From: Comamonas sp.
GTDB taxonomy: Bacteria > Pseudomonadota > Gammaproteobacteria > Burkholderiales > Burkholderiaceae_C
Length of the DNA stretch: 13,110 bases
Assembly: GCA_018384835.1 (NCBI GenBank)
Contig: JAHAYB010000377.1
Location: forward strand, 1 to 13,110
Reading direction: 5' to 3'
The notes beneath the pieces were generated by a model that had not been told where the DNA came from, ran no database searches, and saw nothing but the letters and a program-made list of their open reading frames with translations. Shown here one piece after another: positions 6,662 to 13,110 of the stretch. The first letter of the stretch is position 1; each line of letters opens with the position of its first letter. The translations under genes were made by a program, and so were the position numbers.

Positions 6662-8107
6662 TCAGTACACATCACGCCGATAGCGCCCTTGGGCAAGTAG
6701 CTCATCCACCGCCGCGCTGCCCAGTATGTCGCGCAAGGTGGTATCGACCGCTTGCGCCATACCTTGCAAGCTGCCGCAAACGTAAATCGCCGCGTCGCGC
6801 TGCTCTACCCATTGGCGCAGGCGGGGGGCGTGCTGGCGCAGCAGGTCTTGCACATAGACCTTGCCCGCGCCGTCGCGTGAAAACGCCCAGTCCAGATGCG
6901 CCAGTTGGCCAGCGGCTAGGTAGGCTTGTAATTCTTGGCCGTAATGCTGGTCGTGGGCGGCTTGGCGTTCGCCCAGCAGCAGCCAATGGGCATATTCGCC
7001 GTTTTGGATGCGCTGGCGTATATGGCCGCGCAGCCCGGCCAGCCCCGTGCCATTGCCAATCAAGACCAGGGGGCGCTGGGCATTATCTTCCAGCCTAAAG
7101 CCGGGGTGGGGGCGCAGCGTTAGGTGCAGCGGCTCGCCCAGCGCCAGCGTTTGCGTGAGCCAGTGCGAGGCCAGCCCAGGGCGGCCTTGTGCATCCTGGG
7201 TTTGGCGCACCAGCAGGTGTATGCGGCCATCTTGAGCGCTAGAGGCGATGGAGTAGCTGCGCGGTGCAACGCTTTGCTCTGACGCTAGGGCGGGTGGGTA
7301 GATGTCCACCAAATCGCCCGATTGCCAATGTGGGATGGCCTCTTGTGCTGCGGGTGCTGCCAGCTCTAGGTAGTACACCGCGCCGCCTTGGCTGCCGGGG
7401 TTGCTGTGCTGGCGGGCGGCCAGCGTCCAGGTTTGCATGGGGGCGGCTAAGGGGAAGGGTGCAGCGGCAGTGCTGGCTTCTGCGCCTTCTGCGGCTTCCA
7501 CGCCCTGCACCGGTTGCACGGCCAGATGCTGAACGAGCAAGGCTTGCCATTGCGCCAAGGCGGCGGGGTTGGTGCTGATGTTGTCGACCTCTATGCGCGG
7601 CTGCCAGGCTTGTGCGCCTTGGGCTTGCAGCCAGCCGTCCACAGCACGGCCAAAGCCGCAGAACTGCTGGTATTGGCTATCGCCCAAGGCCAGCAGGCCG
7701 TATTGCAGTTGGGGCAGGGGCAAGGCGCTGGGCAGAATGCGGCTGTGGAACAAGAGGGCGTTGTCTGGCGCATCCCCCTCGCCATAGGTGCTGAGGATGA
7801 AGAGCGCCCGCTTGGCCGCCTGTAGCTGTGCGGCGCTGACTTGCCCCAAAGGCAGCAATTGCACTGCCCAGCCTGCGCGGTGTAGGTGCTGGGCGGCTTG
7901 TTCAGCCAGTGCCTGCGCCTGGCCGGTTTGGCTGGCATAGGCCAGCAGCAGGGGGCGGCCACCTTGCGCCAGAGCAGCGGCTTGTTGCTGGAGCTGGCGG
8001 CACTGGCGGCGCTGGCGCAGGTAAATCACCAGGCACAGCAGAACATAGGCGGCTGTCAGCGCAGCGGCCAGCAGCCAGCGCTGCGGGTCGGTGGTCATAT
8101 CCCACAT
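6662..8107 (-). CDS. membrane-anchored diflavin reductase (flavodoxin + ferredoxin-NADP reductase domains)
   Basis: Predicted NAD(P)H-oxidising diflavin protein of 481 residues, annotated in relatives as sulfite reductase flavoprotein alpha-like. One N-terminal helix (about 11-30) is followed by RQRRQCR, which by the positive-inside rule places the large C-terminal part in the cytoplasm. The flavodoxin domain (about 52-195) shows FMN-phosphate loop SQTGQA (59-64), STYGEGDAPDNA (106-117) and LALGDSQYQQFCGFG (139-153). The reductase domain shows FAD motif RSYSIASS (283-290), GLASHWL (311-317), nucleotide motif GNGTGLAGLRG (351-361), YVCGS (442-446) and a terminal aromatic residue in RDVY. The spacer 196-222 is Ala/Glu/Pro-rich and the connecting domain of CysJ or P450 reductase is nearly absent. 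Last gene of the operon, 17 bases after apbE. Probably feeds electrons to the PepSY protein; no sulfite reductase beta subunit is nearby. Confidence 0.87.
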   Translation of the reverse strand: MWDMTTDPQRWLLAAALTAAYVLLCLVIYLRQRRQCRQLQQQAAALAQGGRPLLLAYASQTGQAQALAEQAAQHLHRAGWAVQLLPLGQVSAAQLQAAKRALFILSTYGEGDAPDNALLFHSRILPSALPLPQLQYGLLALGDSQYQQFCGFGRAVDGWLQAQGAQAWQPRIEVDNISTNPAALAQWQALLVQHLAVQPVQGVEAAEGAEASTAAAPFPLAAPMQTWTLAARQHSNPGSQGGAVYYLELAAPAAQEAIPHWQSGDLVDIYPPALASEQSVAPRSYSIASSAQDGRIHLLVRQTQDAQGRPGLASHWLTQTLALGEPLHLTLRPHPGFRLEDNAQRPLVLIGNGTGLAGLRGHIRQRIQNGEYAHWLLLGERQAAHDQHYGQELQAYLAAGQLAHLDWAFSRDGAGKVYVQDLLRQHAPRLRQWVEQRDAAIYVCGSLQGMAQAVDTTLRDILGSAAVDELLAQGRYRRDVY

Positions 8108-8124
8108 GGTGTTGTGCTATTCAT

Positions 8125-9306
8125 TCAAGGGAAGGGAGAGGAGGCAGGGGGTAAGTCGGCCTGCTGCATAGCCGCTTGCCAGGCGGGGCTGGCGGCTGCT
8201 TCCTGCCCGTTGTGCAGCAGGGCGGCAATGCCGTGTTGTTGGGCAAAGGCCAGGCCGTCTTCCATGCCCAGCACGGTAAGCAGGCTGGCTAGCGCATCGG
8301 CATCCATACAGCGGGGGTGGAGCACGGTAACGCTTTCCAGACCGTTGGCAATGGGCTGGCCGCTGCGCCCGTCTAGGGTGTGGCTATAGCTGCGGCCTTG
8401 CCATGAGTGCTGGTGGTAGAGGCTGCCCGAAGTGGCCACGGCCTGCTCGCGCAAGACCAAGGTGGTGGCCGCTGAATCGGCTTGGTGGGGTTGATGCGCA
8501 ACAGGAGCCAGGGCAACGCGCCAGGGCTGGCCGTCGGGGCGCTGGCCGCTGGCGCGTAGTTCGCCGCCAATTTCTACCAGGCAGTGGGTTAGCCCCAGGC
8601 GGTGCAGGCATTGCAGCAAAGCATCCACGGCAAAGCCTTTGGCAATGCCGCTTAAATCCAGTTGCAGGCCACCCGCTTGCAGCCATTGGCCTTGGGCATT
8701 GCGTGCCAGGCGCTGCCAGCCGCTGCATTGCAAAGCCTCGGTGATGGCGCTGCGGCTGGCAGGCCGCCAATCTGCCGCTGGGGGGGCGCTGGGGCCAAAG
8801 CCCCAGGCGGCGACCAAAGCGCCCAAGGTGGGGTCAAACGCGCCTTGGCTGCGCTGTGCCCAGTCCAGGCCAGCGCTTAGAACGTGGCTTAAATCTTCTG
8901 GCAGGTGCAGCCAGCTTCCCGCAGGCGCTTGGTTAAAGCGCGAGAGGGCGGAATCTGGCTGCCAGTGGCTCATGTCGGCAATGATTTGGTCAAGCACCGC
9001 TTGCACGGCTTGCCGGATGTGGGCGAGCGGCAGGTAGCTGGGGTTATCAACCACCAGCCGCCAATGCGTGCCCATGGTCTGGCCTGCCAGGCGCTGCAAG
9101 CTGGCAGGTTCGGCAGCACGCAGGCGTTGGTGGGGTTGCCCGGCCAGGCCAAAGCCGCCCCATGCCCCAGGCGCAGCAAAACTCACCCCAGCAGGTAGCG
9201 CTGGGGTGGGCAAAGCGGCAGAGGGGGGGGAGGTTGCGCCCACCGGCCTGGCGGCGCTCAAGGCCGCAGGGCGGTAGTCCAGGTGGTACTTGGGACGGTA
9301 AGGCAC
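8125..9306 (-). CDS. apbE: FAD:protein FMN transferase (ApbE family)
   Basis: Transfers FMN from FAD to a Thr/Ser of an exported partner protein, making a covalent phosphoester-FMN. Domain motifs, numbered from the GTG at 9306: TMGTHW (77-82), MSHWQPDSALSRFN (112-125), GAFDPTLGAL (155-164), DLSGIAKGFAVD (217-228), IGGELRASG (246-254), ATSGSLY (291-297), SHTLDGRSGQP (308-318) and MDADALAS (334-341), the Mg-binding loop. Residues 1-76 are Pro/Ala-rich and show no signal peptide or lipobox, although ApbE enzymes normally act outside the cytoplasm. The GTG has no clear ribosome binding site, and the ATG at 9308 is out of frame and stops after 16 codons. A run of eight G (9223-9230) lies in this N-terminal part. 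The start is thus uncertain, and a frameshift or slippage site is possible. Third-to-fifth position in the operon suggests DUF2271 is its target. Confidence 0.9.
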   Translation of the reverse strand: MPYRPKYHLDYRPAALSAARPVGATSPPSAALPTPALPAGVSFAAPGAWGGFGLAGQPHQRLRAAEPASLQRLAGQTMGTHWRLVVDNPSYLPLAHIRQAVQAVLDQIIADMSHWQPDSALSRFNQAPAGSWLHLPEDLSHVLSAGLDWAQRSQGAFDPTLGALVAAWGFGPSAPPAADWRPASRSAITEALQCSGWQRLARNAQGQWLQAGGLQLDLSGIAKGFAVDALLQCLHRLGLTHCLVEIGGELRASGQRPDGQPWRVALAPVAHQPHQADSAATTLVLREQAVATSGSLYHQHSWQGRSYSHTLDGRSGQPIANGLESVTVLHPRCMDADALASLLTVLGMEDGLAFAQQHGIAALLHNGQEAAASPAWQAAMQQADLPPASSPFP

Positions 9307-9332
9307 ATGCTTGCAGAAGAAAAGAGAGAGGA

Positions 9333-10154
9333 TTAAGGCAGCACTTCCAGCGTGCCCGCGTAGGTCAGGCGGCGCTCTTGGGCTTGGGGTAGGCTGGTGT
9401 GCTGGTCTTTTAGCTCGGCCTCTAGCCAGTACATGCCGGCGGCGGGCCAGTTGACGCTGAACTGGCCTTGTGCGTCGGTTTTGACGGTGATTTCATTCAC
9501 GCTGTCGCGGTAGCGTGAGCCGCCGGGGACGATGGTGACTTCCACCTCAGCGGCGGGCTTGCCATCGGCCAGCAGTTGCAGTTGCGCGGCTTCGCCTGCC
9601 ACCCAGTCGTTCAGGTGCTGGCCTTTGGCGGGCAGCAGTTCCAAGCCTTGGCCGCTGGGGGTGATGGCGCTGGGCTTGCCCAAGGTGACGAAGGTTTCTA
9701 CCCGGCCTACGCTTTGGGTGACTTTCAGCTCTTTGGCATCAGCGGGCACTTCAGCGGCGAACTTGTCGGGGCTGCCGCGCCAGCGCTTGGGCTTGCCCTC
9801 GGCATCTTTGTAGCTGGCAAACATGCCGCTGTTGACGGTGGCAATGCGGTAAGTGCCGGTTTGCTCCAGTTGCAGGTCAAACACGGCGCGCAGCTTGCCC
9901 TGGTGCTGGTTCTGCGGCTGCAAAGCGCTGCCGTCGGGGGCGGTGATTTGCAGGTTTTGCAGATTCAGCGGCACATGGTTGAAGAAGAACAGGTCGTTAG
10001 AGACGGCAGCGTCCACCGTAATCCAGTCGGCTTTAGAGAGCACGGTGGTCGAAGGTTGCAGCCAAGCATTGTGCGCAGCAGCAGGCAGGGCGGCAGCGCA
10101 GCCCAAAACCAGGGCAGCGCCCAAGCGGGCGTGCAGGCTGAGTTTTTTCATCAT
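9333..10154 (-). CDS. exported DUF4198-family protein
   Basis: Periplasmic protein of 273 residues. The ATG at 10154 gives MMKKLSLHARLGAALVLGCAAALPAAA, a clear Sec signal peptide with predicted cleavage after PAAA, leaving mature HNAWLQPS; it is preceded by GGAGA at 7 bases. The H-x-x-W-L-x-P start of the mature chain is typical of DUF4198 proteins, some of which accompany nickel or other metal transporters. Two beta-rich regions follow: residues about 30-120 and a C-terminal Ig/CNA-B-like domain (about 175-273) with PAAEVEVTIVPGG and TDAQGQFSVNWPAAGMYWLEA. No membrane segment other than the signal peptide and no Cys-x2-Cys-His heme site was seen. It sits between the DUF2271 gene (41-base gap) and apbE (about 26-base gap). 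Role unproven; a metal-binding accessory for the redox operon is the best inference. Confidence 0.85.
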   Translation of the reverse strand: MMKKLSLHARLGAALVLGCAAALPAAAHNAWLQPSTTVLSKADWITVDAAVSNDLFFFNHVPLNLQNLQITAPDGSALQPQNQHQGKLRAVFDLQLEQTGTYRIATVNSGMFASYKDAEGKPKRWRGSPDKFAAEVPADAKELKVTQSVGRVETFVTLGKPSAITPSGQGLELLPAKGQHLNDWVAGEAAQLQLLADGKPAAEVEVTIVPGGSRYRDSVNEITVKTDAQGQFSVNWPAAGMYWLEAELKDQHTSLPQAQERRLTYAGTLEVLP

Positions 10155-10195
10155 GTCAAATTCTCCGGGAAAGTAAAAAAGTGGCAAAAAGCCGT

Positions 10196-10720
10196 TCAGG
10201 GTTTGAGTTGCAGGCTGATAGCGCCCAGTTCGGCATTGCCTTGCGCCTTCAACTCAGTGCTAGCTTTAGCAGGCCAGCTAAAGGGGATGCTGACCAGCTC
10301 ACGGCCACCGACTTCGCGGGCGGCTTCCACCATCAGCTTGTATTCCCCTGGGGGCAGGGCGGCAAAGGGAGCCTGGCCTTCGGTAAATTCCATGCTGTGG
10401 CTACCGGCGGGGCGGGTGGGGCTGGTCACGCCATCAATGGGGAAGTCCAGATCACGGCCTGTGCGTCGCCACCATTGGCGCATGTCTTTGAGCCACTTCG
10501 TGCCCTCGGCGTTTTTCAGTTTGATGTCGTACCACACCGCCAGGGTGCTGGCTACGCTGCTATCGGCGCGTTCAATCCACACGGCCACGTAGGGGCGGTG
10601 GTATTCGGCCACTTGCAGGCGGGGTACTTCTACCCCCACGGTTATGCCAGCGGCCATAGCGGGCAGCCCCAAGGCGGCGGTAACAGCGGCGGCGCTGTAG
10701 CGTAGATACAAGGGTTTCAT
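10196..10720 (-). CDS. exported DUF2271-family protein, candidate flavinylated electron carrier
   Basis: Periplasmic protein of 174 residues. The ATG at 10720 (an in-frame GTG lies at 10726) gives MKPLYLRYSAAAVTAALGLP followed by AMAA, a Sec signal peptide; mature protein starts near residue 24 with GITVGVEVPRLQ. The hallmark of the family is intact: YVAVWIE (44-50), LAVWYDIK (60-67), then WLKDMRQWWRRTGRD (76-90) and FPIDGVTSPTRPAGSH (93-108). Residues D96-G-V-T-S-P-T102 resemble the ApbE recognition motif D-x-x-[S/T]-G-A-[S/T], with Thr102 at the acceptor position but Gly-Ala replaced by Ser-Pro. DUF2271 genes are commonly found with apbE, DUF4198 and PepSY genes. Stop of the PepSY gene is 18 bases upstream. 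Likely the extracytoplasmic FMN carrier of the operon; covalent FMN is inferred. Confidence 0.86.
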   Translation of the reverse strand: MKPLYLRYSAAAVTAALGLPAMAAGITVGVEVPRLQVAEYHRPYVAVWIERADSSVASTLAVWYDIKLKNAEGTKWLKDMRQWWRRTGRDLDFPIDGVTSPTRPAGSHSMEFTEGQAPFAALPPGEYKLMVEAAREVGGRELVSIPFSWPAKASTELKAQGNAELGAISLQLKP

Positions 10721-10738
10721 GGGCACAAACTCACTTTT

Positions 10739-11353
10739 TTAATGGATGAATAACAAGGCCAGCAGCGCGGGCAGCAGCAGCCCCAAGCCCAGCACAGGCC
10801 AGGCCATGGGGCGGTTTTTGGCGTGCAGGTACAAAATCCCCACGCCAGTCAGGCTAAACAGCACGCAAGCGGCGGCAAAAATATCAATCAACCAGCGCCA
10901 GGCTGCGCCGGTGTTGCGCCCCTTGTGCAAGTCGTTGAAGTAAGAAATCCAGCCCCGGTCGGTGTGCTCGTACTCGGCAGCACCGTCGGGCAAGCTGATG
11001 CGCAACCAGGCATCGCCACCTGGGCGCGGCAGGGAGAGGTAAATCTCATCATCGGCAAATTCGGCATCGCGCCCAGCGGTGGAGATGCGCCAAGTCTTGT
11101 CCAGCCACGCCTGCAACTGCGGCGGCAGCGGGGCATCGCCAGCGGGGGGCAGGTCTTGCAGCAACTGGGGCGGCACTTGTGCCTCTAGCTGGGTGGTGCG
11201 CGGTGCGCCCTCAATATCGGCAGCGTGGTTCAGCGTAAAGCCGGTAATGGCAAACAACAGCATGGCTACCAGGCTGAGGGCGGCACTCACCCAATGCCAT
11301 TGGTGCAAAGTTTTGAGCCAACGGGCGCGGCTGGGGGAGGAGGGGGAGGTCAT
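10739..11353 (-). CDS. PepSY-associated transmembrane protein (three helices)
   Basis: Inner-membrane protein of 204 residues, first gene of the operon. Helix 1 spans about 22-42 (SAALSLVAMLLFAITGFTLN), helix 2 about 154-176 (WLIDIFAAACVLFSLTGVG) and helix 3 about 184-202. Between helices 1 and 2 is a periplasmic PepSY-like loop with DDEIYLSLPRPGGDAWLRI and YFNDLHKGRNTGAAW (138-152). Conserved His residues sit at helix ends: His17 and His20 in LHQWHW, His43 in LNHAA, and His143 in DLHKGR. These are the residues thought to hold heme or contact cofactors in PepSY-type reductases. The ATG at 11353 is preferred to an in-frame TTG at 11401, which would translate the 10-bp repeats. It diverges from ftsH. 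Likely moves electrons across the membrane toward the DUF2271 protein; the cofactor is not provable from sequence. Confidence 0.86.
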   Translation of the reverse strand: MTSPSSPSRARWLKTLHQWHWVSAALSLVAMLLFAITGFTLNHAADIEGAPRTTQLEAQVPPQLLQDLPPAGDAPLPPQLQAWLDKTWRISTAGRDAEFADDEIYLSLPRPGGDAWLRISLPDGAAEYEHTDRGWISYFNDLHKGRNTGAAWRWLIDIFAAACVLFSLTGVGILYLHAKNRPMAWPVLGLGLLLPALLALLFIH

Positions 11354-11370
11354 GCCAGAGGTGGTTGCCA

Positions 11371-11400
11371 AAGAGTCGCAAAGAGTCGCAAAGAGTTGCA
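11371..11400. repeat. three 10-bp tandem repeats upstream of the PepSY gene
   Basis: AAGAGTCGCA, AAGAGTCGCA and AAGAGTTGCA stand head to tail, followed by the related AAGAAGAGCG. They lie 18-47 bases upstream of the PepSY ATG, in its untranslated leader or promoter-proximal region. The 10-bp period matches one helical turn. Confidence 0.75.
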
Positions 11401-11427
11401 AAGAAGAGCGTTACAAAGAAAACGCGG

Positions 11428-11433
11428 ATTCTA
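11428..11433 (-). promoter_or_regulatory. candidate -10 box of the PepSY-apbE-reductase operon
   Basis: On the minus strand TAGAAT (11433-11428) lies about 75 bases upstream of the PepSY ATG and just downstream of the Fur-like site. No good -35 hexamer sits at ideal distance (CGATTG at 17 bases is the nearest), so activator help or a weak promoter is possible. Confidence 0.3.
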
Positions 11434-11441
11434 TCCTACAG

Positions 11442-11460
11442 AATAAGAATCAATCGTATC
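11442..11460. promoter_or_regulatory. Fur-box-like site upstream of the operon
   Basis: AATAAGAATCAATCGTATC matches 14 of 19 positions of the Fur-box form AATGAGAATCATTCTCATT by eye, and sits immediately upstream of the candidate -10 box, where a repressor would block the promoter. If real, the five-gene operon is iron-repressed. Confidence 0.4.
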
Positions 11461-11617
11461 TTTGCCATTTAGAGCGTATCGATGCCCCTAGCGTGAGAGG
11501 GCAGGGGAAGGGGCAGATATGCGCCCAGATACTTTAGCCAGGCGCAAACCGCCGCAATAAGCAGCGCAATCTGCCGACTTTGGGCACTGTTATCTCCATG
11601 GGAAGAGGGGCTGCTAG

Positions 11618-11642
11618 CTTGAAAGCCCTAGAATCACCCCTA
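11618..11642 (+). promoter_or_regulatory. sigma-32 (heat-shock) promoter-like element for ftsH
   Basis: CTTGAAA (11618-11624), a 12-base spacer and CCCCTA (11637-11642) closely resemble the RpoH consensus CTTGAAA, about 11-16 bases, CCCCAT. It lies about 60 bases before the ftsH start on the same strand. FtsH is a known heat-shock protease under sigma-32 in Escherichia coli. The rest of the 350-bp gap (11354-11703) holds the operon control sites listed above, and no gene was recognised in it. Confidence 0.6.
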
Positions 11643-11703
11643 GCTGGGCAGGCAGCGCCCGCTAAAGTTTTACCACTCCCCCACCCTGACACTGGAGTCC
11701 CGC

Positions 11704-13110
11704 TTGAATAATCAGTGGTTTTCAAAAATTGCCGTCTGGGCCGTGATTGCCATGGTGCTGTTTACGGTGTTCAAACAGTTTGACACGCGCAGCGGCGTAG
11801 GCCCTGGCTACATCGGCTATTCCGACTTCCTCAATGAAGTCAACAACAACCGCATCCGCAGCGCCACCATCCAAGAAGGCCCTGGCGGTACAGAAATTGT
11901 CGCCTTCACCACCGATGACCGCCGCGTGCGCACCACCGCCACCTATTTAGACCGTGGTCTGGTGGGGGATTTGGTGAGCAACAACGTCAAATTCGATGTC
12001 AAGCCCCGCGAAGAAGGCTCCTTCCTCGTCAGCCTGCTGCTGAGCTGGGGGCCTATGCTGCTCTTGATAGGCGTGTGGGTGTACTTCATGCGCCAAATGC
12101 AAGGCGGCGGCAAGGGCGGCGCGTTCAGCTTTGGTAAATCCAAGGCACGTATGCTCGATGAAGAGAACAACACCGTCACCTTCGCCGACGTAGCCGGTTG
12201 CGACGAGGCCAAGGAAGAGGTCAAAGAGGTGGTCGATTTCCTCAAAGACCCCAGCAAGTTCAACAAACTCGGTGGCCGCATTCCCCGTGGCCTGCTGCTG
12301 GTCGGCCCCCCTGGCACGGGTAAAACCCTGCTGGCCAAGTCGATTGCGGGCGAAGCCAAAGTGCCGTTTTTCAGCATTTCCGGCTCTGATTTTGTGGAAA
12401 TGTTCGTCGGCGTGGGCGCAGCCCGTGTGCGCGATATGTTCGAAAACGCCAAGAAAAACTCGCCCTGCATCATCTTCATTGACGAGATTGATGCCGTAGG
12501 CCGCCAGCGCGGCGCAGGCATGGGCGGCGGCAACGATGAGCGCGAGCAAACCCTCAACCAAATGCTGGTAGAGATGGACGGCTTTGAAACCAACCAGGGC
12601 GTAATTGTGGTGGCCGCCACCAACCGCCCCGATATTTTGGATGCCGCCCTGCTGCGCCCAGGCCGTTTTGACCGCCAGGTTTATGTCACCCTGCCCGACA
12701 TTCGTGGGCGCGAGCAGATTCTGGCCGTTCACATGCGCAAAATTCCCGCTGGTCAGGATGTCAACCCCAGCGTCATTGCCCGTGGCACCCCCGGCATGAG
12801 CGGCGCTGACCTGGCCAACCTGTGCAACGAAGCCGCCCTGATGGCTGCCCGCCGCAACGCCCGCATGGTAGAAATGCAGGACTTTGAAAAGGCCAAGGAC
12901 AAAATCCTCATGGGCCCCGAGCGCAAAAGCATGGTCATGCCCGAGGAAGAGCGCCGCAACACCGCCTACCACGAAGCCGGCCACGCCCTGATTGGCCGCT
13001 TGCTGCCCAAGTGCCACCCAGTGCATAAAGTCACCATCATCCCCCGTGGCCGCGCTCTGGGCATGACCATGAGCCTGCCGGAAAAAGACCGCTACTCCTA
13101 CGACAAAGAG
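11704..13110 (+). CDS. ftsH: ATP-dependent zinc metalloprotease FtsH, 3'-truncated by the window
   Basis: Membrane AAA+ protease that degrades misfolded membrane proteins and short-lived regulators. The window holds 469 codons, open to the last base. The start is TTG at 11704, giving (M)[11 protein letters not shown], with TGGAG six bases upstream; no ATG fits. Helix 1 spans about 6-23, the periplasmic region about 24-105, and helix 2 about 107-127. AAA motifs: Walker A GPPGTGKT (201-208), pore FVG (234-236), Walker B IIFIDE (Glu261), and second region of homology with arginines in GRFDR (Arg321, Arg324). Zinc site HEAGH at 423-427 with catalytic Glu424; the third zinc ligand lies past the window. 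Positions are offset by +6 from the E. coli protein. A sigma-32-like promoter precedes it. The rlmE (ftsJ) gene that often precedes ftsH is absent; the divergent PepSY operon is there instead. Confidence 0.97.
   Translation, partial: MNNQWFSKIAVWAVIAMVLFTVFKQFDTRSGVGPGYIGYSDFLNEVNNNRIRSATIQEGPGGTEIVAFTTDDRRVRTTATYLDRGLVGDLVSNNVKFDVKPREEGSFLVSLLLSWGPMLLLIGVWVYFMRQMQGGGKGGAFSFGKSKARMLDEENNTVTFADVAGCDEAKEEVKEVVDFLKDPSKFNKLGGRIPRGLLLVGPPGTGKTLLAKSIAGEAKVPFFSISGSDFVEMFVGVGAARVRDMFENAKKNSPCIIFIDEIDAVGRQRGAGMGGGNDEREQTLNQMLVEMDGFETNQGVIVVAATNRPDILDAALLRPGRFDRQVYVTLPDIRGREQILAVHMRKIPAGQDVNPSVIARGTPGMSGADLANLCNEAALMAARRNARMVEMQDFEKAKDKILMGPERKSMVMPEEERRNTAYHEAGHALIGRLLPKCHPVHKVTIIPRGRALGMTMSLPEKDRYSYDKE

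Noticed and set aside
6662..8107. Calling the diflavin protein CysJ of assimilatory sulfite reductase
   Set aside because: It has an N-terminal membrane helix, a shortened connecting region, and no cysI or sulfate-assimilation genes beside it. The ApbE/PepSY context points to another electron route.
9576..10592. A 338-codon plus-strand open frame antisense to the DUF4198 and DUF2271 genes
   Set aside because: It shows no recognisable domain. The opposite strand carries two proteins with signal peptides and family motifs. Long shadow frames are expected in GC-rich coding DNA.
11534..11725. A 63-codon minus-strand open frame covering the ftsH leader
   Set aside because: It overlaps the sigma-32-like promoter, RBS and start of ftsH. 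There is no plausible ribosome binding site and no family resemblance.
11947..13026. A 359-codon minus-strand open frame antisense to ftsH
   Set aside because: It is the complement of highly conserved AAA and protease motifs of FtsH, and its own translation is low-complexity with no family match.

Overview
The window looks like a chromosomal segment of a Burkholderiales betaproteobacterium, most likely Comamonadaceae or a close relative. This is inferred from the high G+C coding sequence, the intracellular Cys-type poly(3-hydroxybutyrate) depolymerase, the stand-alone RnfB-like ferredoxin, a XylF/DmpD-type meta-cleavage hydrolase and the form of FtsH. No tRNA, rRNA, insertion sequence, CRISPR array or prophage gene was seen. 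The window begins inside ldcA and ends inside ftsH.

Layout. (1) 1-4040, plus strand: the end of ldcA (L,D-carboxypeptidase, peptidoglycan recycling), dusA (tRNA dihydrouridine synthase), phaZ (storage-polymer mobilisation, with a long low-complexity tail) and an RnfB-like two-[4Fe-4S] ferredoxin with its own Ala/Ser-rich tail. A strong bidirectional terminator at 4061-4098 separates this block from a minus-strand universal stress protein gene. (2) 4140-6621: uspA-family gene; a 180-bp gap holding an 8-bp tandem repeat; a FadR/FCD-type GntR regulator (minus); an AT-rich divergent promoter region with a 12-bp palindrome; and an orphan 2-hydroxymuconate-semialdehyde hydrolase (plus). (3) 6662-11353, minus strand: a five-gene operon read as PepSY-type membrane protein, DUF2271 protein, DUF4198 protein, ApbE (FAD:protein FMN transferase) and a membrane-anchored flavodoxin/ferredoxin-reductase-type diflavin reductase. 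(4) 11704-13110, plus strand: ftsH, starting at TTG behind a sigma-32-like promoter.

The most interesting system is the five-gene operon. Together the genes encode a possible route for electrons from NAD(P)H in the cytoplasm through FAD and FMN in the anchored reductase, across the membrane through the three-helix PepSY protein, to an exported DUF2271 protein. That protein carries a candidate covalent-FMN site (DGVTSPT) for the ApbE encoded in the same operon. A Fur-box-like sequence and three 10-bp tandem repeats lie upstream of the first gene, so iron control and a ferric-reductase or iron-assimilation role are plausible. The DUF4198 protein is predicted to start with histidine after signal-peptide removal, which fits a metal-binding role. 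Function, electron direction and substrate are inferences; the gene families and motifs are read from the sequence.
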